64,000 nucleotides of DNA from JBNKZU01 sp050301795. Lineage in GTDB: Bacteria > Pseudomonadota > Gammaproteobacteria > Thiohalomonadales > Thiohalomonadaceae. Shown one piece after another: positions 44,345 to 54,543 of the stretch. Within the stretch, counting starts at the first letter, position 1. Every line of letters starts with the position of its first letter. The notes below the pieces were generated by a model that saw nothing but the letters and a program-made list of their open reading frames with translations, did not search any database and was not told the DNA's origin. The position numbers and the translations under genes are program-made. Location: the NCBI GenBank assembly GCA_050301795.1, contig JBNKZU010000017.1, positions 1-64,000 of the forward strand. Direction: 5' to 3'.

Positions 44345-45409
44345 TTACTGATGATATTTTGCACTTAACTCATGCACTGCGTTCACAAACGCACCGGCAT
44401 TTTCGGGGTCAACGTGCTGATGAATGCCGTGTCCCAGATTAAAGACATGACCACTACCAGTGCCATAGCTTTCAAGAATGGTGGCAACCTCTTCACGAAT
44501 TCGATCCGGTGATGCATATAGAACCGTTGGATCCATGTTGCCCTGGAGTGCAACCTTGTCACCAACACGGGCGCGCGCTTCACCAATATCGGTTGTCCAG
44601 TCGAGGCCAAGGCCATCAACACCGGTATCGGCCATCGCTTCCAGCCACTGTCCACCACCTTTGGTGAACATAATCACTGGCACCTTGCGGCCTTCGGCTT
44701 CGCGAGTCAGACCATCTACGATCTGTTGCATATAGCGCAGAGAGAACTCTTTGTAGTCACGGGGTGTTAACATGCCGCCCCAGGTATCAAAGATCATTAC
44801 CGCTTGTGCACCTGCTGCGATTTGCGCGTTTAGATATGAGGTGACTGATTGGGCTGTGGTATCTAAAAGCTTATGCATCAGATCCGGGCGGTCAAACAGC
44901 ATGCCCTTCACTTTTGAATACTCTTTGGATGAACCACCTTCGACCATGTAGGTTGCCAGTGTCCATGGGCTACCAGAAAAACCAATCAGTGGTACTCGAC
45001 CATCCAGCTCACGACGTATAGTGCGTACCGCATCCATCACATACTTAAGCTCACCCTCAGGATCGGGGACAGGAAGTGCGTTAACATCTGCCTCGGTACG
45101 AACCGGCTTATCGAAGATAGGACCTTCACCCTCGGCAAAACGAAGTTGCAGTCCCATCGCATCAGGAATGGTCAGAATGTCTGAAAACAGGATTGCTGCA
45201 TCCAGCGGATAACGATCCAGTGGCTGAATGGTCACTTCACATGCCAGTTCAGGATTCATGCACAGATTCATAAAGCTACCGGCTTTAGCACGAGTTGCTT
45301 TGTACTCAGGAAGATAACGACCCGCCTGACGCATCATCCACACAGGCGTGTAATCAACAGGCTCTTTTAGCAGTGCTCTTAAGAAGCGATCATTTTTTAG
45401 TTCAGACAT
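44345..45409 (-). CDS. hemE: Uroporphyrinogen decarboxylase
   Basis: 354 residues, full length. Conserved motifs: PVWMMRQAGRYLPEYKATRAKAG near the N terminus (substrate-binding Arg residues), ILFSDILTIPDAMGL (catalytic Asp), GFSGSPWTLATYMVEGG, IFDTWGGMLTP and FNLGHGIHQHVDPENA. It removes four carboxyl groups from uroporphyrinogen III in haem synthesis. It follows the gltB-gltD pair on the same strand, about 200 bases away, with a palindromic repeat between, so probably a separate transcript. Confidence 0.98.
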   Translation of the reverse strand: MSELKNDRFLRALLKEPVDYTPVWMMRQAGRYLPEYKATRAKAGSFMNLCMNPELACEVTIQPLDRYPLDAAILFSDILTIPDAMGLQLRFAEGEGPIFDKPVRTEADVNALPVPDPEGELKYVMDAVRTIRRELDGRVPLIGFSGSPWTLATYMVEGGSSKEYSKVKGMLFDRPDLMHKLLDTTAQSVTSYLNAQIAAGAQAVMIFDTWGGMLTPRDYKEFSLRYMQQIVDGLTREAEGRKVPVIMFTKGGGQWLEAMADTGVDGLGLDWTTDIGEARARVGDKVALQGNMDPTVLYASPDRIREEVATILESYGTGSGHVFNLGHGIHQHVDPENAGAFVNAVHELSAKYHQ

Positions 45410-45510
45410 ATTTTATTTCTCGCAAAGGCGCAAAGGGCGCCAGGAAAATTATTATCACTATGCAATCCCCACGTCCTGGCGAGATCTATTAATTCTGTAG
45501 GTTGAATAGT

Positions 45511-45603
45511 CCCCTCTCCCCTGTGGGGGAGAGGGTTAGGGTGAGGGGGCATTAGATAAAACAACCCTCACCCCAGCCCTATCCCTTTAAAAGAGAGAGG
45601 GGG
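45511..45603. repeat. CCCTCTCCC-type palindromic repeat between gltD and hemE
   Basis: CCCTCTCCCC...GGGGGAGAGGG (45512-45535) forms one hairpin, and TTAGGGTGAGGGG pairs with CAACCCTCACCCC further on. Elements of this type occur in intergenic regions of many proteobacteria. The first hairpin may also act as a terminator for gltBD. Confidence 0.65.
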
Positions 45604-45615
45604 ATTCGTTATTTT

Positions 45616-47031
45616 TTAAACTTCAAGATAATCAAGAATACCTTCCGCCGCCTGACGACCTTCCCAGATCGCGGTAACTACCAGATCCGATCCTCGTACC
45701 ATGTCGCCACCAGCGAAGACTTTTTCATTCGTAGTCTGGTATTTGTATTCACCATTATCCGGCGCTATAACACGGCCACGCTCATCAACTTCAATACCAA
45801 AGTCCGCAAACCATGGCGCAGGACTGGGGCGGAAACCGAATGCAACAATCACGACATCCGCAGGAACAATCTCTTCCGAACCTTCAACTGGCTCAGGGCG
45901 ACGGCGACCACGCTCATCCGGCTCACCCAGTGCAGTGGTTACCAGTTTGATCCCTTCTACCTTGCCAGCGCTGCCAACGATCTCTACCTGTTGACGGTTC
46001 CAGAGGAACTGAACGCCCTCTTCTTTGGCGTTTTGAACCTCTTTCTTTGAACCTGGCATATTGGCTTCGTCACGTCGATATGCACAAGTTACCTTTTCTG
46101 CACCTTGGCGAATTGAGGTACGTGTGCAATCCATCGTCGTATCACCACCGCCAAGCACTACAACACGTTTACCTTTCATGTTTATGAAATCGGCTGGATC
46201 TTTTTCAAAGCCATGACAGTTATTGATGTTTGAAATCAGAAAATCGAGTGCAGGGTAGACACCATCCAGATCTTCACCTGGAATGTTCGCCTTCATATAG
46301 TTGTAAGTTCCCATGCCGAGGAAGACTGAATCGTATTCATCAACCAGTGCCTGGAATGGAATAGTATTGCCAACTTCAACACCCAGTTCAAACTTGATAC
46401 CCATCTCTTCAAACACCTTGCGGCGACGGGTTACGATAGATTTCTCTAATTTGAACTCAGGGATACCAAAGAACAGCAGACCACCAATTTCAGGATGACG
46501 ATCAAAAACTGTCGCGGCAACACCATTACGTGCCAGCACATCAGCACAGGCAAGACCTGCGGGACCTGCCCCCACAATGGCTACTCTCTTACCCGTAGCC
46601 TCAACCTTACTCAAATCGGGACGCCAGCCGTTTTCAATCGCAGTATCGGAAATGTAGCGTTCAACAGCACCAATGGTGACTGCCCCAAGGCCATCATTTA
46701 ATGTACACGCACCTTCACACAATCTGTCCTGTGGACAAACACGACCCGTGATCTCCGGTAGTGAATTGGTACGGTGTGAGGCTTCAACGGCCTCAGTAAT
46801 ATTGCCTTCATTCACCAACTGTAACCAGTTAGGTATGTAGTTATGTACCGGACAGCGCCACTCACAATAGGGATTACCACAATGCAGACAACGACCCGCC
46901 TGTTGGCATGAGCTATCGTTATCAAGATGCCCGTAGATCTCGGCATACTCCTTAATGCGGACATCAACACTTTTCTTTTCAGGATCCTGACGTGGAATGT
47001 CGAGGAACTGTAATGCGTTTGTTTTACTCAT
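45616..47031 (-). CDS. gltD: Glutamate synthase (NADPH) small subunit
   Basis: 471 residues. The N-terminal Fe-S domain has CLHCGNPYCEWRCPVHNYIP; a second cysteine set is in CPQDRLCEGACTL. FAD-binding GAGPAGLACADVL and NADPH-binding VVLGGGDTTMDC follow, with GGDMVRGSDLVVTAIWEGRQAA near the end. It feeds electrons to GltB for making glutamate from glutamine and 2-oxoglutarate. The start codon overlaps the gltB stop by one base (TAATG), so translation is coupled. Confidence 0.98.
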   Translation of the reverse strand: MSKTNALQFLDIPRQDPEKKSVDVRIKEYAEIYGHLDNDSSCQQAGRCLHCGNPYCEWRCPVHNYIPNWLQLVNEGNITEAVEASHRTNSLPEITGRVCPQDRLCEGACTLNDGLGAVTIGAVERYISDTAIENGWRPDLSKVEATGKRVAIVGAGPAGLACADVLARNGVAATVFDRHPEIGGLLFFGIPEFKLEKSIVTRRRKVFEEMGIKFELGVEVGNTIPFQALVDEYDSVFLGMGTYNYMKANIPGEDLDGVYPALDFLISNINNCHGFEKDPADFINMKGKRVVVLGGGDTTMDCTRTSIRQGAEKVTCAYRRDEANMPGSKKEVQNAKEEGVQFLWNRQQVEIVGSAGKVEGIKLVTTALGEPDERGRRRPEPVEGSEEIVPADVVIVAFGFRPSPAPWFADFGIEVDERGRVIAPDNGEYKYQTTNEKVFAGGDMVRGSDLVVTAIWEGRQAAEGILDYLEV

Positions 47032-50000
47032 TATGCTGCTCGCTCCAACATGGTTTCCAACAGAGTCTCAAGCTCGGCCGCTTTTGGCATGACGAGCAGG
47101 AACTTGCCAACATACTTACTGAAGTTTTCCAGAATATCACGGCCATACTCAGATCCGGTCTCTTCGACAAAGCTCTTTAACATCTGATGTAGATAGTTAC
47201 GGTGCGCTTCGGTTGATTCGGTATCGATATGGCAGAAAGTCACATCACCATTGGCTCGTTCATCAAACTTGCCTTCAGTATCCAGAACAAAAGCAAAACC
47301 ACCGGTCATACCTGCGCCGAAGTTCACACCTGTCGGACCAAGCACCGCTATCACACCGCCGGTCATATACTCGCCGCAGTGATCACCAGCACCCTCAATG
47401 ACTGCGTGAGCACCGGAGTTACGAACCCCAAAACGCTCACCCGCCATACCGGATGCGTATAACGTGCCACCTGTTGCACCATAGAGACAGGTATTACCGA
47501 TAATTGCATTTTCATGGCTCTTGAAGCGACTACCCTTGGGCGGATTAATCACGATCTGACCGCCCGCCATACCTTTACCAACATAGTCGTTGGCATCACC
47601 TTCCAGATAGAGGTTCAACCCGCCGGCATTCCAAACGCCGAAACTTTGACCCGCTGTTCCGGTACAACGGATATTGATCGGCGCATCTGACATACCCAGG
47701 TTTCCATGCTGCTTTGCAATCTCACCAGAGAGACGTGCGCCAATCGAGCGATTGATATTCTTCAATTCAAAATAGAAATCACCGCCTGTTTTATTTGCAA
47801 CCGCATCTTTTGTTGCAGCGACCATCTCTTCTGCAAGCGTGCCTTCATCAAACGGAACATTGCGTGGTTCGATGCAGCAGTTTGGCTCATCACCAACCAG
47901 TCCCTCTTGAGAAAGGATCGGGCTTAGATCCAATTTTTGCTGCTTGTCGGTTTCACCGGGTAGGATCTCTAAAAGGTCAGTTCGACCAATCAGCTCTTCC
48001 ATGGTGCGAACACCGAGTTGCGCCATTAATTCACGCACTTCACGCGCAATAAATTTAAAGTAATTCTTAACCAGCTCTGGTGAGCCTTTATAGTGTTTTG
48101 TACGCAGGGTTTCATTCTGAGTTGCAACCCCTGTGGCACAGTTATTCAGGTGACAGATACGCAGGTATTTACAACCCAGCACAACCATCGGCATGGTTCC
48201 GAATGCAAAGGATTCTGCACCCAGAATAGCGGCCTTGACCACATCCAGACCCGTCTTTAGACCACCATCGGTCTGAACACGCACCTTGCCACGCAGACCA
48301 TTCATGCGTAGAACCTGGTGGGTTTCAGACATACCAAGTTCCCACGGAGAGCCTGCATATTTAACCGAGGTGATTGGCGATGCCGCCGTACCACCGTCAT
48401 AACCGGAGATGGTAATGAGATCCGCATAAGCCTTGGCAACACCCGCAGCGATCGTTCCGACACCAGGCTCAGCAACCAGTTTTACCGAAACCAGTGCCTC
48501 AGGGTTAACCTGCTTTAGATCGAAGATCAGCTGCGCCAGATCTTCAATTGAATAGATATCGTGATGTGGCGGTGGTGAGATCAACGGTACACCCGGACGG
48601 GTATAACGCTGTTTTGCGATCATATCGTTTACTTTGTGACCCGGTAACTGACCACCCTCACCCGGCTTTGCTCCCTGAGCCACCTTGATCTGTAGTACTT
48701 CTGCATTAACTAAATAATGAGGCGTTACACCAAAACGACCTGATGCGATCTGTTTAATCTTTGAGATCTTGTTGGTGCCAAACCGTGCAGGGTCTTCGCC
48801 GCCCTCACCCGAGTTAGAACGACCACCGAGCTCATTCATCGCTATCGCTAACGCTTCGTGTGCTTCAGGTGATAGTGCACCAAGTGACATCGCCGCAGTA
48901 TCAAATCGTTTGAACAGTTCGCTATCCGGCTCGACTTCATCGATACTGATCGATGCAACGTCTTCACGCAGCTTGAACAGATCACGCAGCATAGAGGCCG
49001 GACGCTTGTTCACCAGTGTTGCAAACTCCTGATAGTCCGCATAATCACCACTATCAACTGCTTTATGAATCGCACGAATGACATCAGGGTTATAGGCGTG
49101 ATATTCACTGCCATGAACATATTTCAGTAGACCACCCTGTTCGACTGATTTACGTGGATTCCATGCACTCTCAACCAGCTTGGCAATATCCGATTCAAGA
49201 TCAGAAAAATCACTCCCTTGAATACGACTGGTGGTATCACAGAAACAGAGATCAACCACCTCATCACTTAGACCAACAATCTCAAAAAGCTGTGAGCCGC
49301 GATAACTGGATACTGCCGAGATCCCCATCTTCGACATCACCTTGAACAGCCCTTTATTGATCCCTTTACGGTAGTTCTCGCCAAGTTTGAACAGATCGTC
49401 ACTCTTAATCTCACCCACACGCACCATATCGGCAATCGATTCGTAGGCCAGATAGGGGAAGATCGCTGTCGCGCCGTAACCCAAAAGTACTGCGAAGTGG
49501 TGTGGATCCCGTGCAGTGCCTGTCTCAACGACGATGTTAGCGTTGCATCGCAGACCTTCAGCAATCAGGCGATGGTGCACTGCACCCGTGGCCATTGCCG
49601 CATGAACAGGGAAGCGACCTTTTTCAATACCGCGATCACTAAGGACGATGATGACCTTGCCAGCTTTAACAGCATCTACAGCTCGATCTGTAATATCTTC
49701 AACCGCCGCTTTCAGACCATAACCTTCACTGTAGTTCAGGTCGATGATCTCATGATCGTAGTCATGGGACTTAAGGTTCATCAACGCATTGAACCGGCTC
49801 TCAGAGAGAACTGGTGAGCTGGTGATAATGCGTGACGCGTGTTGTGGCCCTTCGTCAAAGAGGTTTTGCTCGGAACCAAACAGGGTCTCCAGAGACATCA
49901 CAACCTGCTCACGAATCGGATCGATTGGTGGATTAGTGACCTGTGCAAACTGCTGACGGAAGTTATCGTAAACAGAGCGGACACGACGCGACATAACCGG

Positions 50001-51536
50001 ATAAGGCGCATCATCACCCATTGAGCCTGTCGCTTCCTGACCTGCTTCGGCTAATACACGAATAATCTGGTCGCGTTCTTCAAAGGTGAGTTGGAACATC
50101 TTTTGATAGATATTGATGGTATCGCTATCCAGAGGATTTTCGGTCAGACCATCACCTTCAATCTTGCTCTCAAGACGCTGGGTTTGACCACTCATCCACT
50201 CCCGATAGGGTTTTGCATTTTTAAGCAGGTTATCAACATCCGCAGGTAGGATCAGCTCGCCTGTTTCAGTGTCAGCCGCAATCATCTGACCTGGCTTGAG
50301 GCGACCCTTTAAAATGACATCATTATTATCGTAATCATATACACCAACCTCTGAGGCCAATGTAATCACGCAACCGGAGTAGTCACCCTCGGTAAACTCG
50401 CCGCCACCAGGCTTGGTGATCACGTAGCGCGCTGGGCGCAGACCGTTACGATCAAGAGTACAAGCTGCATAGCGTCCATCGGTCAGAACGATTCCAGCCG
50501 GCCCATCCCATGGCTCCATGTGCATCGAGTTATATTCGTAGAACGCTCGCAGATCTGGATCCATATCAGGAATATTCTGCCATGCGGGTGGAATCAACAG
50601 GCGCATCGCACGGAAGATATCGATACCACCAGCCAGCATCGCCTCAAGCATGTTATCGAGGCTTGATGAGTCAGAGCCGGTCATACCCACCATTGGGCGA
50701 ATATCGTCCATGTTTGGGATCAGATCGGTAGCGAAGGTGTATGAACGTGCCTTTGCCCAGTTACGGTTGCCACGAACGGTATTGATCTCACCATTGTGTG
50801 CCAAGTAACGGAAAGGCTGTGCTAAACGCCACTGCGGCAGGGTGTTGGTTGCAAAACGCTGATGGAAGACGCAGATCGCCGACTCCAGACGCTCATCACT
50901 CAAATCGGGATAGAAGACCGGCAGAAACTCCGGCATCACCATACCTTTATAGGAGACAACCTGAGCTGAGAGTGTGGGCAGATAGAACATCTCGTCACCG
51001 GATGCTTCGATCGCCTTCTCTGCACGGCGGCGCGCAATATAGAGATGGCGTTCAAAATCTGCCGCTGACATCGCATCAGGACAGTTTACAAAGAGTTGTT
51101 CGATCTCTGGTTGTGTCTCTTTTGCAGCTTCACCACACGCTGAAGCATCTGTTGGAACAACACGCCAACCGGCGACAGATAAGCCTTCGGTGGTGATCTC
51201 TTGTTCCAGGGTTTTTCGAGCAGTGTCGGCTAACGCTTCATCTCGATTCAGAAAGACAGTACCGACAGCAAAACCTTCGGTTAACGTAATACCCGCTTCT
51301 GAAGCAACAGCGCTTAAAAATGCGGCGGGCTTCTTCATAAGAAGACCACAGCCATCACCTGATTTACCATCGGCAGCGATTGCGCCACGGTGAGTCATAC
51401 GATTTAACGCTTCAATCGCGGTAGTCACCAGCCAGTGGCTAGGTTTACCGTCCATGTGAGCCATTAGTCCGAAACCGCAATTGTCGCGTTCGAACTCGGG
51501 GTGGTATAGACCTGTGTATTTTTTATCGTTGTGCAT
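47031..51536 (-). CDS. gltB: Glutamate synthase (NADPH) large subunit
   Basis: 1501 residues from the ATG at 51536; the longer frame is rejected by family length. The N-terminal class II amidotransferase has its nucleophile at Cys20 in ERDNCGFGLMAHMDG, so a propeptide of 19 residues is removed. The synthase domain has GEGGQLPGHKVNDMIAKQR, ISGYDGGTAASPITSVKYAG and the 3Fe-4S cysteines in CHLNNCATGVATQN. The C-terminal glutamate-synthase beta-helix is rich in Gly (GIGNTCLYGATGG type turns). It works with GltD. Confidence 0.98.
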   Translation of the reverse strand: MHNDKKYTGLYHPEFERDNCGFGLMAHMDGKPSHWLVTTAIEALNRMTHRGAIAADGKSGDGCGLLMKKPAAFLSAVASEAGITLTEGFAVGTVFLNRDEALADTARKTLEQEITTEGLSVAGWRVVPTDASACGEAAKETQPEIEQLFVNCPDAMSAADFERHLYIARRRAEKAIEASGDEMFYLPTLSAQVVSYKGMVMPEFLPVFYPDLSDERLESAICVFHQRFATNTLPQWRLAQPFRYLAHNGEINTVRGNRNWAKARSYTFATDLIPNMDDIRPMVGMTGSDSSSLDNMLEAMLAGGIDIFRAMRLLIPPAWQNIPDMDPDLRAFYEYNSMHMEPWDGPAGIVLTDGRYAACTLDRNGLRPARYVITKPGGGEFTEGDYSGCVITLASEVGVYDYDNNDVILKGRLKPGQMIAADTETGELILPADVDNLLKNAKPYREWMSGQTQRLESKIEGDGLTENPLDSDTINIYQKMFQLTFEERDQIIRVLAEAGQEATGSMGDDAPYPVMSRRVRSVYDNFRQQFAQVTNPPIDPIREQVVMSLETLFGSEQNLFDEGPQHASRIITSSPVLSESRFNALMNLKSHDYDHEIIDLNYSEGYGLKAAVEDITDRAVDAVKAGKVIIVLSDRGIEKGRFPVHAAMATGAVHHRLIAEGLRCNANIVVETGTARDPHHFAVLLGYGATAIFPYLAYESIADMVRVGEIKSDDLFKLGENYRKGINKGLFKVMSKMGISAVSSYRGSQLFEIVGLSDEVVDLCFCDTTSRIQGSDFSDLESDIAKLVESAWNPRKSVEQGGLLKYVHGSEYHAYNPDVIRAIHKAVDSGDYADYQEFATLVNKRPASMLRDLFKLREDVASISIDEVEPDSELFKRFDTAAMSLGALSPEAHEALAIAMNELGGRSNSGEGGEDPARFGTNKISKIKQIASGRFGVTPHYLVNAEVLQIKVAQGAKPGEGGQLPGHKVNDMIAKQRYTRPGVPLISPPPHHDIYSIEDLAQLIFDLKQVNPEALVSVKLVAEPGVGTIAAGVAKAYADLITISGYDGGTAASPITSVKYAGSPWELGMSETHQVLRMNGLRGKVRVQTDGGLKTGLDVVKAAILGAESFAFGTMPMVVLGCKYLRICHLNNCATGVATQNETLRTKHYKGSPELVKNYFKFIAREVRELMAQLGVRTMEELIGRTDLLEILPGETDKQQKLDLSPILSQEGLVGDEPNCCIEPRNVPFDEGTLAEEMVAATKDAVANKTGGDFYFELKNINRSIGARLSGEIAKQHGNLGMSDAPINIRCTGTAGQSFGVWNAGGLNLYLEGDANDYVGKGMAGGQIVINPPKGSRFKSHENAIIGNTCLYGATGGTLYASGMAGERFGVRNSGAHAVIEGAGDHCGEYMTGGVIAVLGPTGVNFGAGMTGGFAFVLDTEGKFDERANGDVTFCHIDTESTEAHRNYLHQMLKSFVEETGSEYGRDILENFSKYVGKFLLVMPKAAELETLLETMLERAA

Positions 51537-51912
51537 ATTCGGCAACCGATAACACTCAAAGTTATTGTTTAAAAATTGATTTCTACTGCCTCTGAACAAC
51601 GCAAATCTTGCGCCAATCAATCGTCATCACCGCAAACGCCGACATCCATCCAGGACAATAAGCGCTTCCGAGCTAAAAACTCCGATGAATGATGGATTCT
51701 GATTCCGGCCAGAATAACTGCGGGCAATAGCCATGTAATTCGTATTATGTGCCCATTTTATCGGGCAAAACGGCCGGAGATTATACATGCTCAGGGCATC
51801 TCTATACAAATAGTTATATTTCCAGTCGGTGTCAGAGTCGCGCAAGCGGTCGATTCCATATAGAATCCCGCCATCGATCAGCAATATAAACGACCCAGTG
51901 ACACAACACTCC
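51537..51912. other. Divergent intergenic region between gltB and tsaD
   Basis: 376 bases holding the promoters for both directions. I see no supported gene, strong hairpin or repeat. Reverse-strand openings here overlap the tsaD start and look like noise. Confidence 0.4.
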
Positions 51913-52938
51913 ATGTTAGTACTCGGCATTGAAACCTCCTGCGATGAAACCGGCATAGCACTGTATGACAGTCAACGCGGTCTGTTAGGTCACACCCTTT
52001 ATAGCCAAATAGCGCTTCATGCCGAATACGGTGGTGTTGTGCCAGAGCTGGCCTCCCGTGATCATGTGCGAAAAGCAATCCCACTGATAGAGCAGCTACT
52101 TGAAGAGACCGGAATCAAACGTGAGCAGATTGATGGCGTGGCCTATACGGCCGGCCCCGGGCTTATCGGCGCACTCCTCGTAGGTGCGTCGATTGGTCGA
52201 GCAATTGCATTTGCACTCGATATTCCTGCGATTGGCGTACACCACATGGAGGGGCATCTACTGGCTCCAATGCTTGAAGAGAATCCTCCTGATTTTCCAT
52301 TTACGGCACTACTGGTTTCTGGTGGACATACCCTGATCGTCGATGTTGAAGGAATTGGACAATACCGCATACTGGGCGAGTCGATAGACGATGCTGCCGG
52401 AGAGGCCTTCGATAAAACAGCAAAGCTGCTCGATCTTGGTTATCCTGGCGGCCCCATACTTGCCAAGCTGGCTCAACAGGGACAGACCGGAATCTATCAA
52501 TTCCCACGACCGATGACTGACCGACCCGGACTCGATTTCAGCTTTAGTGGCTTAAAAACCTTCACGCTCAACACTTGGAATAAAAGCGATAAGAGCGAAC
52601 AGACCCGTGCCGATATTGCGCGAGCATTTCAGGATGCTGTTGTCGATACCATTGCGATTAAATGTCGTCGTGCAATGGAGCAGACACAGCATAAACGGTT
52701 GATTATCGCAGGTGGTGTTGGCGCCAATATCGCTTTAAGAGAGAAGCTGGAGCAACTCGGTGAAAAATTGAATTTCAGCGTCTACTATCCACGGGTCGAA
52801 TTCTGTACCGATAACGGTGCAATGATCGCCTATGCCGGTGCAGTTAGACTCTTTGCTGGAGAGCACGCTGAGCATGGATTTGCGGCAACACCAAGATGGC
52901 CGATTGAGAGCCTTAAACCCCCATCATTGTCGGGGTAG
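51913..52938 (+). CDS. tsaD: tRNA threonylcarbamoyladenosine synthase subunit TsaD
   Basis: 341 residues from the ATG at 51913 (MLVLGIETSCDETGIALYD, the family start). Metal-binding HHMEGHLLAP (HxEGH), nucleotide-binding LLVSGGHTLI, and GEAFDKTAKLL and CTDNGAMIAYAG motifs are present. TsaD transfers the threonylcarbamoyl group to A37 of ANN-decoding tRNAs together with TsaB and TsaE. It converges with plsY seven bases past its stop. Confidence 0.97.
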   Translation: MLVLGIETSCDETGIALYDSQRGLLGHTLYSQIALHAEYGGVVPELASRDHVRKAIPLIEQLLEETGIKREQIDGVAYTAGPGLIGALLVGASIGRAIAFALDIPAIGVHHMEGHLLAPMLEENPPDFPFTALLVSGGHTLIVDVEGIGQYRILGESIDDAAGEAFDKTAKLLDLGYPGGPILAKLAQQGQTGIYQFPRPMTDRPGLDFSFSGLKTFTLNTWNKSDKSEQTRADIARAFQDAVVDTIAIKCRRAMEQTQHKRLIIAGGVGANIALREKLEQLGEKLNFSVYYPRVEFCTDNGAMIAYAGAVRLFAGEHAEHGFAATPRWPIESLKPPSLSG

Positions 52939-52945
52939 TTAGACC

Positions 52946-53572
52946 CTATTCACCCTCTTTTGTAACCTCATCAGGCTGATCAGGCCCGCTGATCTTCCCT
53001 TCGTCACCGCTTAGCAGGTTTTTAATGTTTGAACGATGACGCCAGATTAGAATCATGCACAAAACGGCAAGCATCAGGGTGATACTGTGATCCATTGAAA
53101 AAACGAGCCATCCGACAAATGGGGTAATCACTGCAGCAATAAGCGCGGCTAATGATGAAATCTTGAACACCTTGGCGACAATTAGCCACACCCCAATCGC
53201 AATAAGCGCTAACTGCCATGAAAGCCCAAGAATCACTCCAAATGCGGTTGCAACCCCTTTACCACCCTTAAATTCAAAAAAGAGCGGGTAGAGATGTCCC
53301 AAAAATGCCCCGAACCCGACCATGGCGAGGGCTTGATCATCAACCCCAAAGGCTCGTGCGATAAGTACTGGGATCACGCCTTTTAAAAAGTCACCAAGCA
53401 GGGTAAACGCTGCCGCCTTTTTTCCACCGATCCGCAGTACATTGGTCGCACCAGGGTTGTTTGAACCCAATGTTCTGGGATCAGGAAGACTCATCATTCG
53501 ACAGACAATGATCGCAGTTGAGATGGATCCAAGCAGGTATGCAAATACGGTTAAGGTCAGAGACTGCATCAT
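52946..53572 (-). CDS. plsY: Glycerol-3-phosphate acyltransferase PlsY
   Basis: 208 residues with five membrane segments. Conserved PlsY loops: LLGSISTAIIV, the phosphate-binding DPRTLGSNNPGATNVLRIGGKKAA, GHLYPLFFEFKGGKGVATAFG, and RHRSNIKNLLSGDEGKI at the end. It acylates glycerol-3-phosphate from acyl phosphate in phospholipid synthesis. The neighbours tsaD and folB are conserved in gammaproteobacteria. Confidence 0.97.
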   Translation of the reverse strand: MMQSLTLTVFAYLLGSISTAIIVCRMMSLPDPRTLGSNNPGATNVLRIGGKKAAAFTLLGDFLKGVIPVLIARAFGVDDQALAMVGFGAFLGHLYPLFFEFKGGKGVATAFGVILGLSWQLALIAIGVWLIVAKVFKISSLAALIAAVITPFVGWLVFSMDHSITLMLAVLCMILIWRHRSNIKNLLSGDEGKISGPDQPDEVTKEGE

Positions 53573-53599
53573 GTTTATTAAGCTCTTATGTTGATGTCG

Positions 53600-53629
53600 T
53601 TGAAAAGCATGGTTTAAAGCCGCTATAGT
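53600..53629 (+). promoter_or_regulatory. Sigma-70 type promoter for folB-folK
   Basis: TTGAAA (53600-53605) and TATAGT (53624-53629) with an 18-base spacer, 45 bases upstream of the folB start. Confidence 0.5.
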
Positions 53630-53674
53630 GATGCCCCATTAATACAGGGCGACGACTAGGAGTGACAATACACC

Positions 53675-54034
53675 ATGGATATCATCTATCTCAATGATTT
53701 AAAGATTGAAACTGTTATCGGTATCTATGACTGGGAGCGTGAGATCAAACAGATTGTCACCCTGGATCTGGAGATGTCCGGGGATGTTGCCACTGCCGCC
53801 AAAACCGACCACATCGACGATACCATCAACTACAAGGCCGTTGCCAAACGTCTGCTGGAGTTCGTTGGCGCCAGCGAGTTCCAGCTTGTGGAAACCCTGG
53901 CCGAGGAGGTTGCCCGAATCATCCGTGAGGAGTTTGCAGTTTCATGGGTCAGAATTAAGGTCAATAAAAAAGGTGCCGTGCGATACGCAGGAGATGTCGG
54001 TGTGATTATCGAGCGGGGCACGCGGTTCGAATGA
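53675..54034 (+). CDS. folB: Dihydroneopterin aldolase
   Basis: 119 residues, the family size. Motifs: IYLNDLKIETVIGIYDWEREIKQ with the conserved Glu, DDTINYKAVAKRLLEFV and QLVETLAEEVARIIREEF (catalytic region), then VRIKVNKKGAVRYAGDVGV. It splits dihydroneopterin in folate synthesis and may also epimerise it. AGGAGTGAC precedes the start. Its stop overlaps the folK start as ATGA. Confidence 0.95.
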   Translation: MDIIYLNDLKIETVIGIYDWEREIKQIVTLDLEMSGDVATAAKTDHIDDTINYKAVAKRLLEFVGASEFQLVETLAEEVARIIREEFAVSWVRIKVNKKGAVRYAGDVGVIIERGTRFE

Positions 54035-54543
54035 GCCAGGTCTATGTAAGCATCGGAAGCAATATCAACAAGGAACACAACATTCAGGCAGGGATCAACG
54101 CACTCACAGCGGTGTTTGAAAAGGTTGTCTGCTCATCCATCTACGAAAGTGAATCTGTCGGCTTCAATGGCGATAACTTCTACAACATGGTTATCGGGTT
54201 TTCGACAGAAGAGCCACCTCATCAGATATCAAAACGATTAAAACAGATCGAGGATGATAATGGCCGCGACCGAAATGGCCCCCGCTTCTCGTCGCGAACA
54301 CTCGATATCGATCTGCTGCTTTACGATGATCTGATCATTGACGATGGCACCATCGCCATACCACGCGATGAGATTACTAAAAACGCCTTTGTATTATGGC
54401 CGCTGGCTGAGATAGCCCCTAAACGAACTCATCCTCTGCTTAACAAAACCTATGAAATACTCTGGAATGATTTCGATAAGAGTTCTCAACCTCTTTGGGT
54501 TGCTGAGAACAGTGCTGAGATAATTGCTAACGTCTCTTTATAA
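54031..54543 (+). CDS. folK: 2-amino-4-hydroxy-6-hydroxymethyldihydropteridine pyrophosphokinase
   Basis: 170 residues. HPPK motifs: VYVSIGSNINKEHNIQAGINAL, SSIYESESVGF, FYNMVIGFSTE, and the ATP/Mg-binding RFSSRTLDIDLLLYDDLII (two Asp in DIDLL), IPRDEITKNAFVLWPLAEIAP. It pyrophosphorylates the pterin that folB produces. Translation is coupled to folB. The last 58 bases overlap the 3' end of the opposite-strand sulfotransferase-like gene. Confidence 0.95.
   Translation: MSQVYVSIGSNINKEHNIQAGINALTAVFEKVVCSSIYESESVGFNGDNFYNMVIGFSTEEPPHQISKRLKQIEDDNGRDRNGPRFSSRTLDIDLLLYDDLIIDDGTIAIPRDEITKNAFVLWPLAEIAPKRTHPLLNKTYEILWNDFDKSSQPLWVAENSAEIIANVSL

Noticed and set aside
50798..51196. 132-residue forward frame inside gltB
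   Set aside because: Antisense to a strongly conserved gene; composition is a shadow of gltB codons.
51627..51956. Reverse frame overlapping the tsaD start
   Set aside because: Overlaps the true tsaD N terminus, has no binding site or family features.
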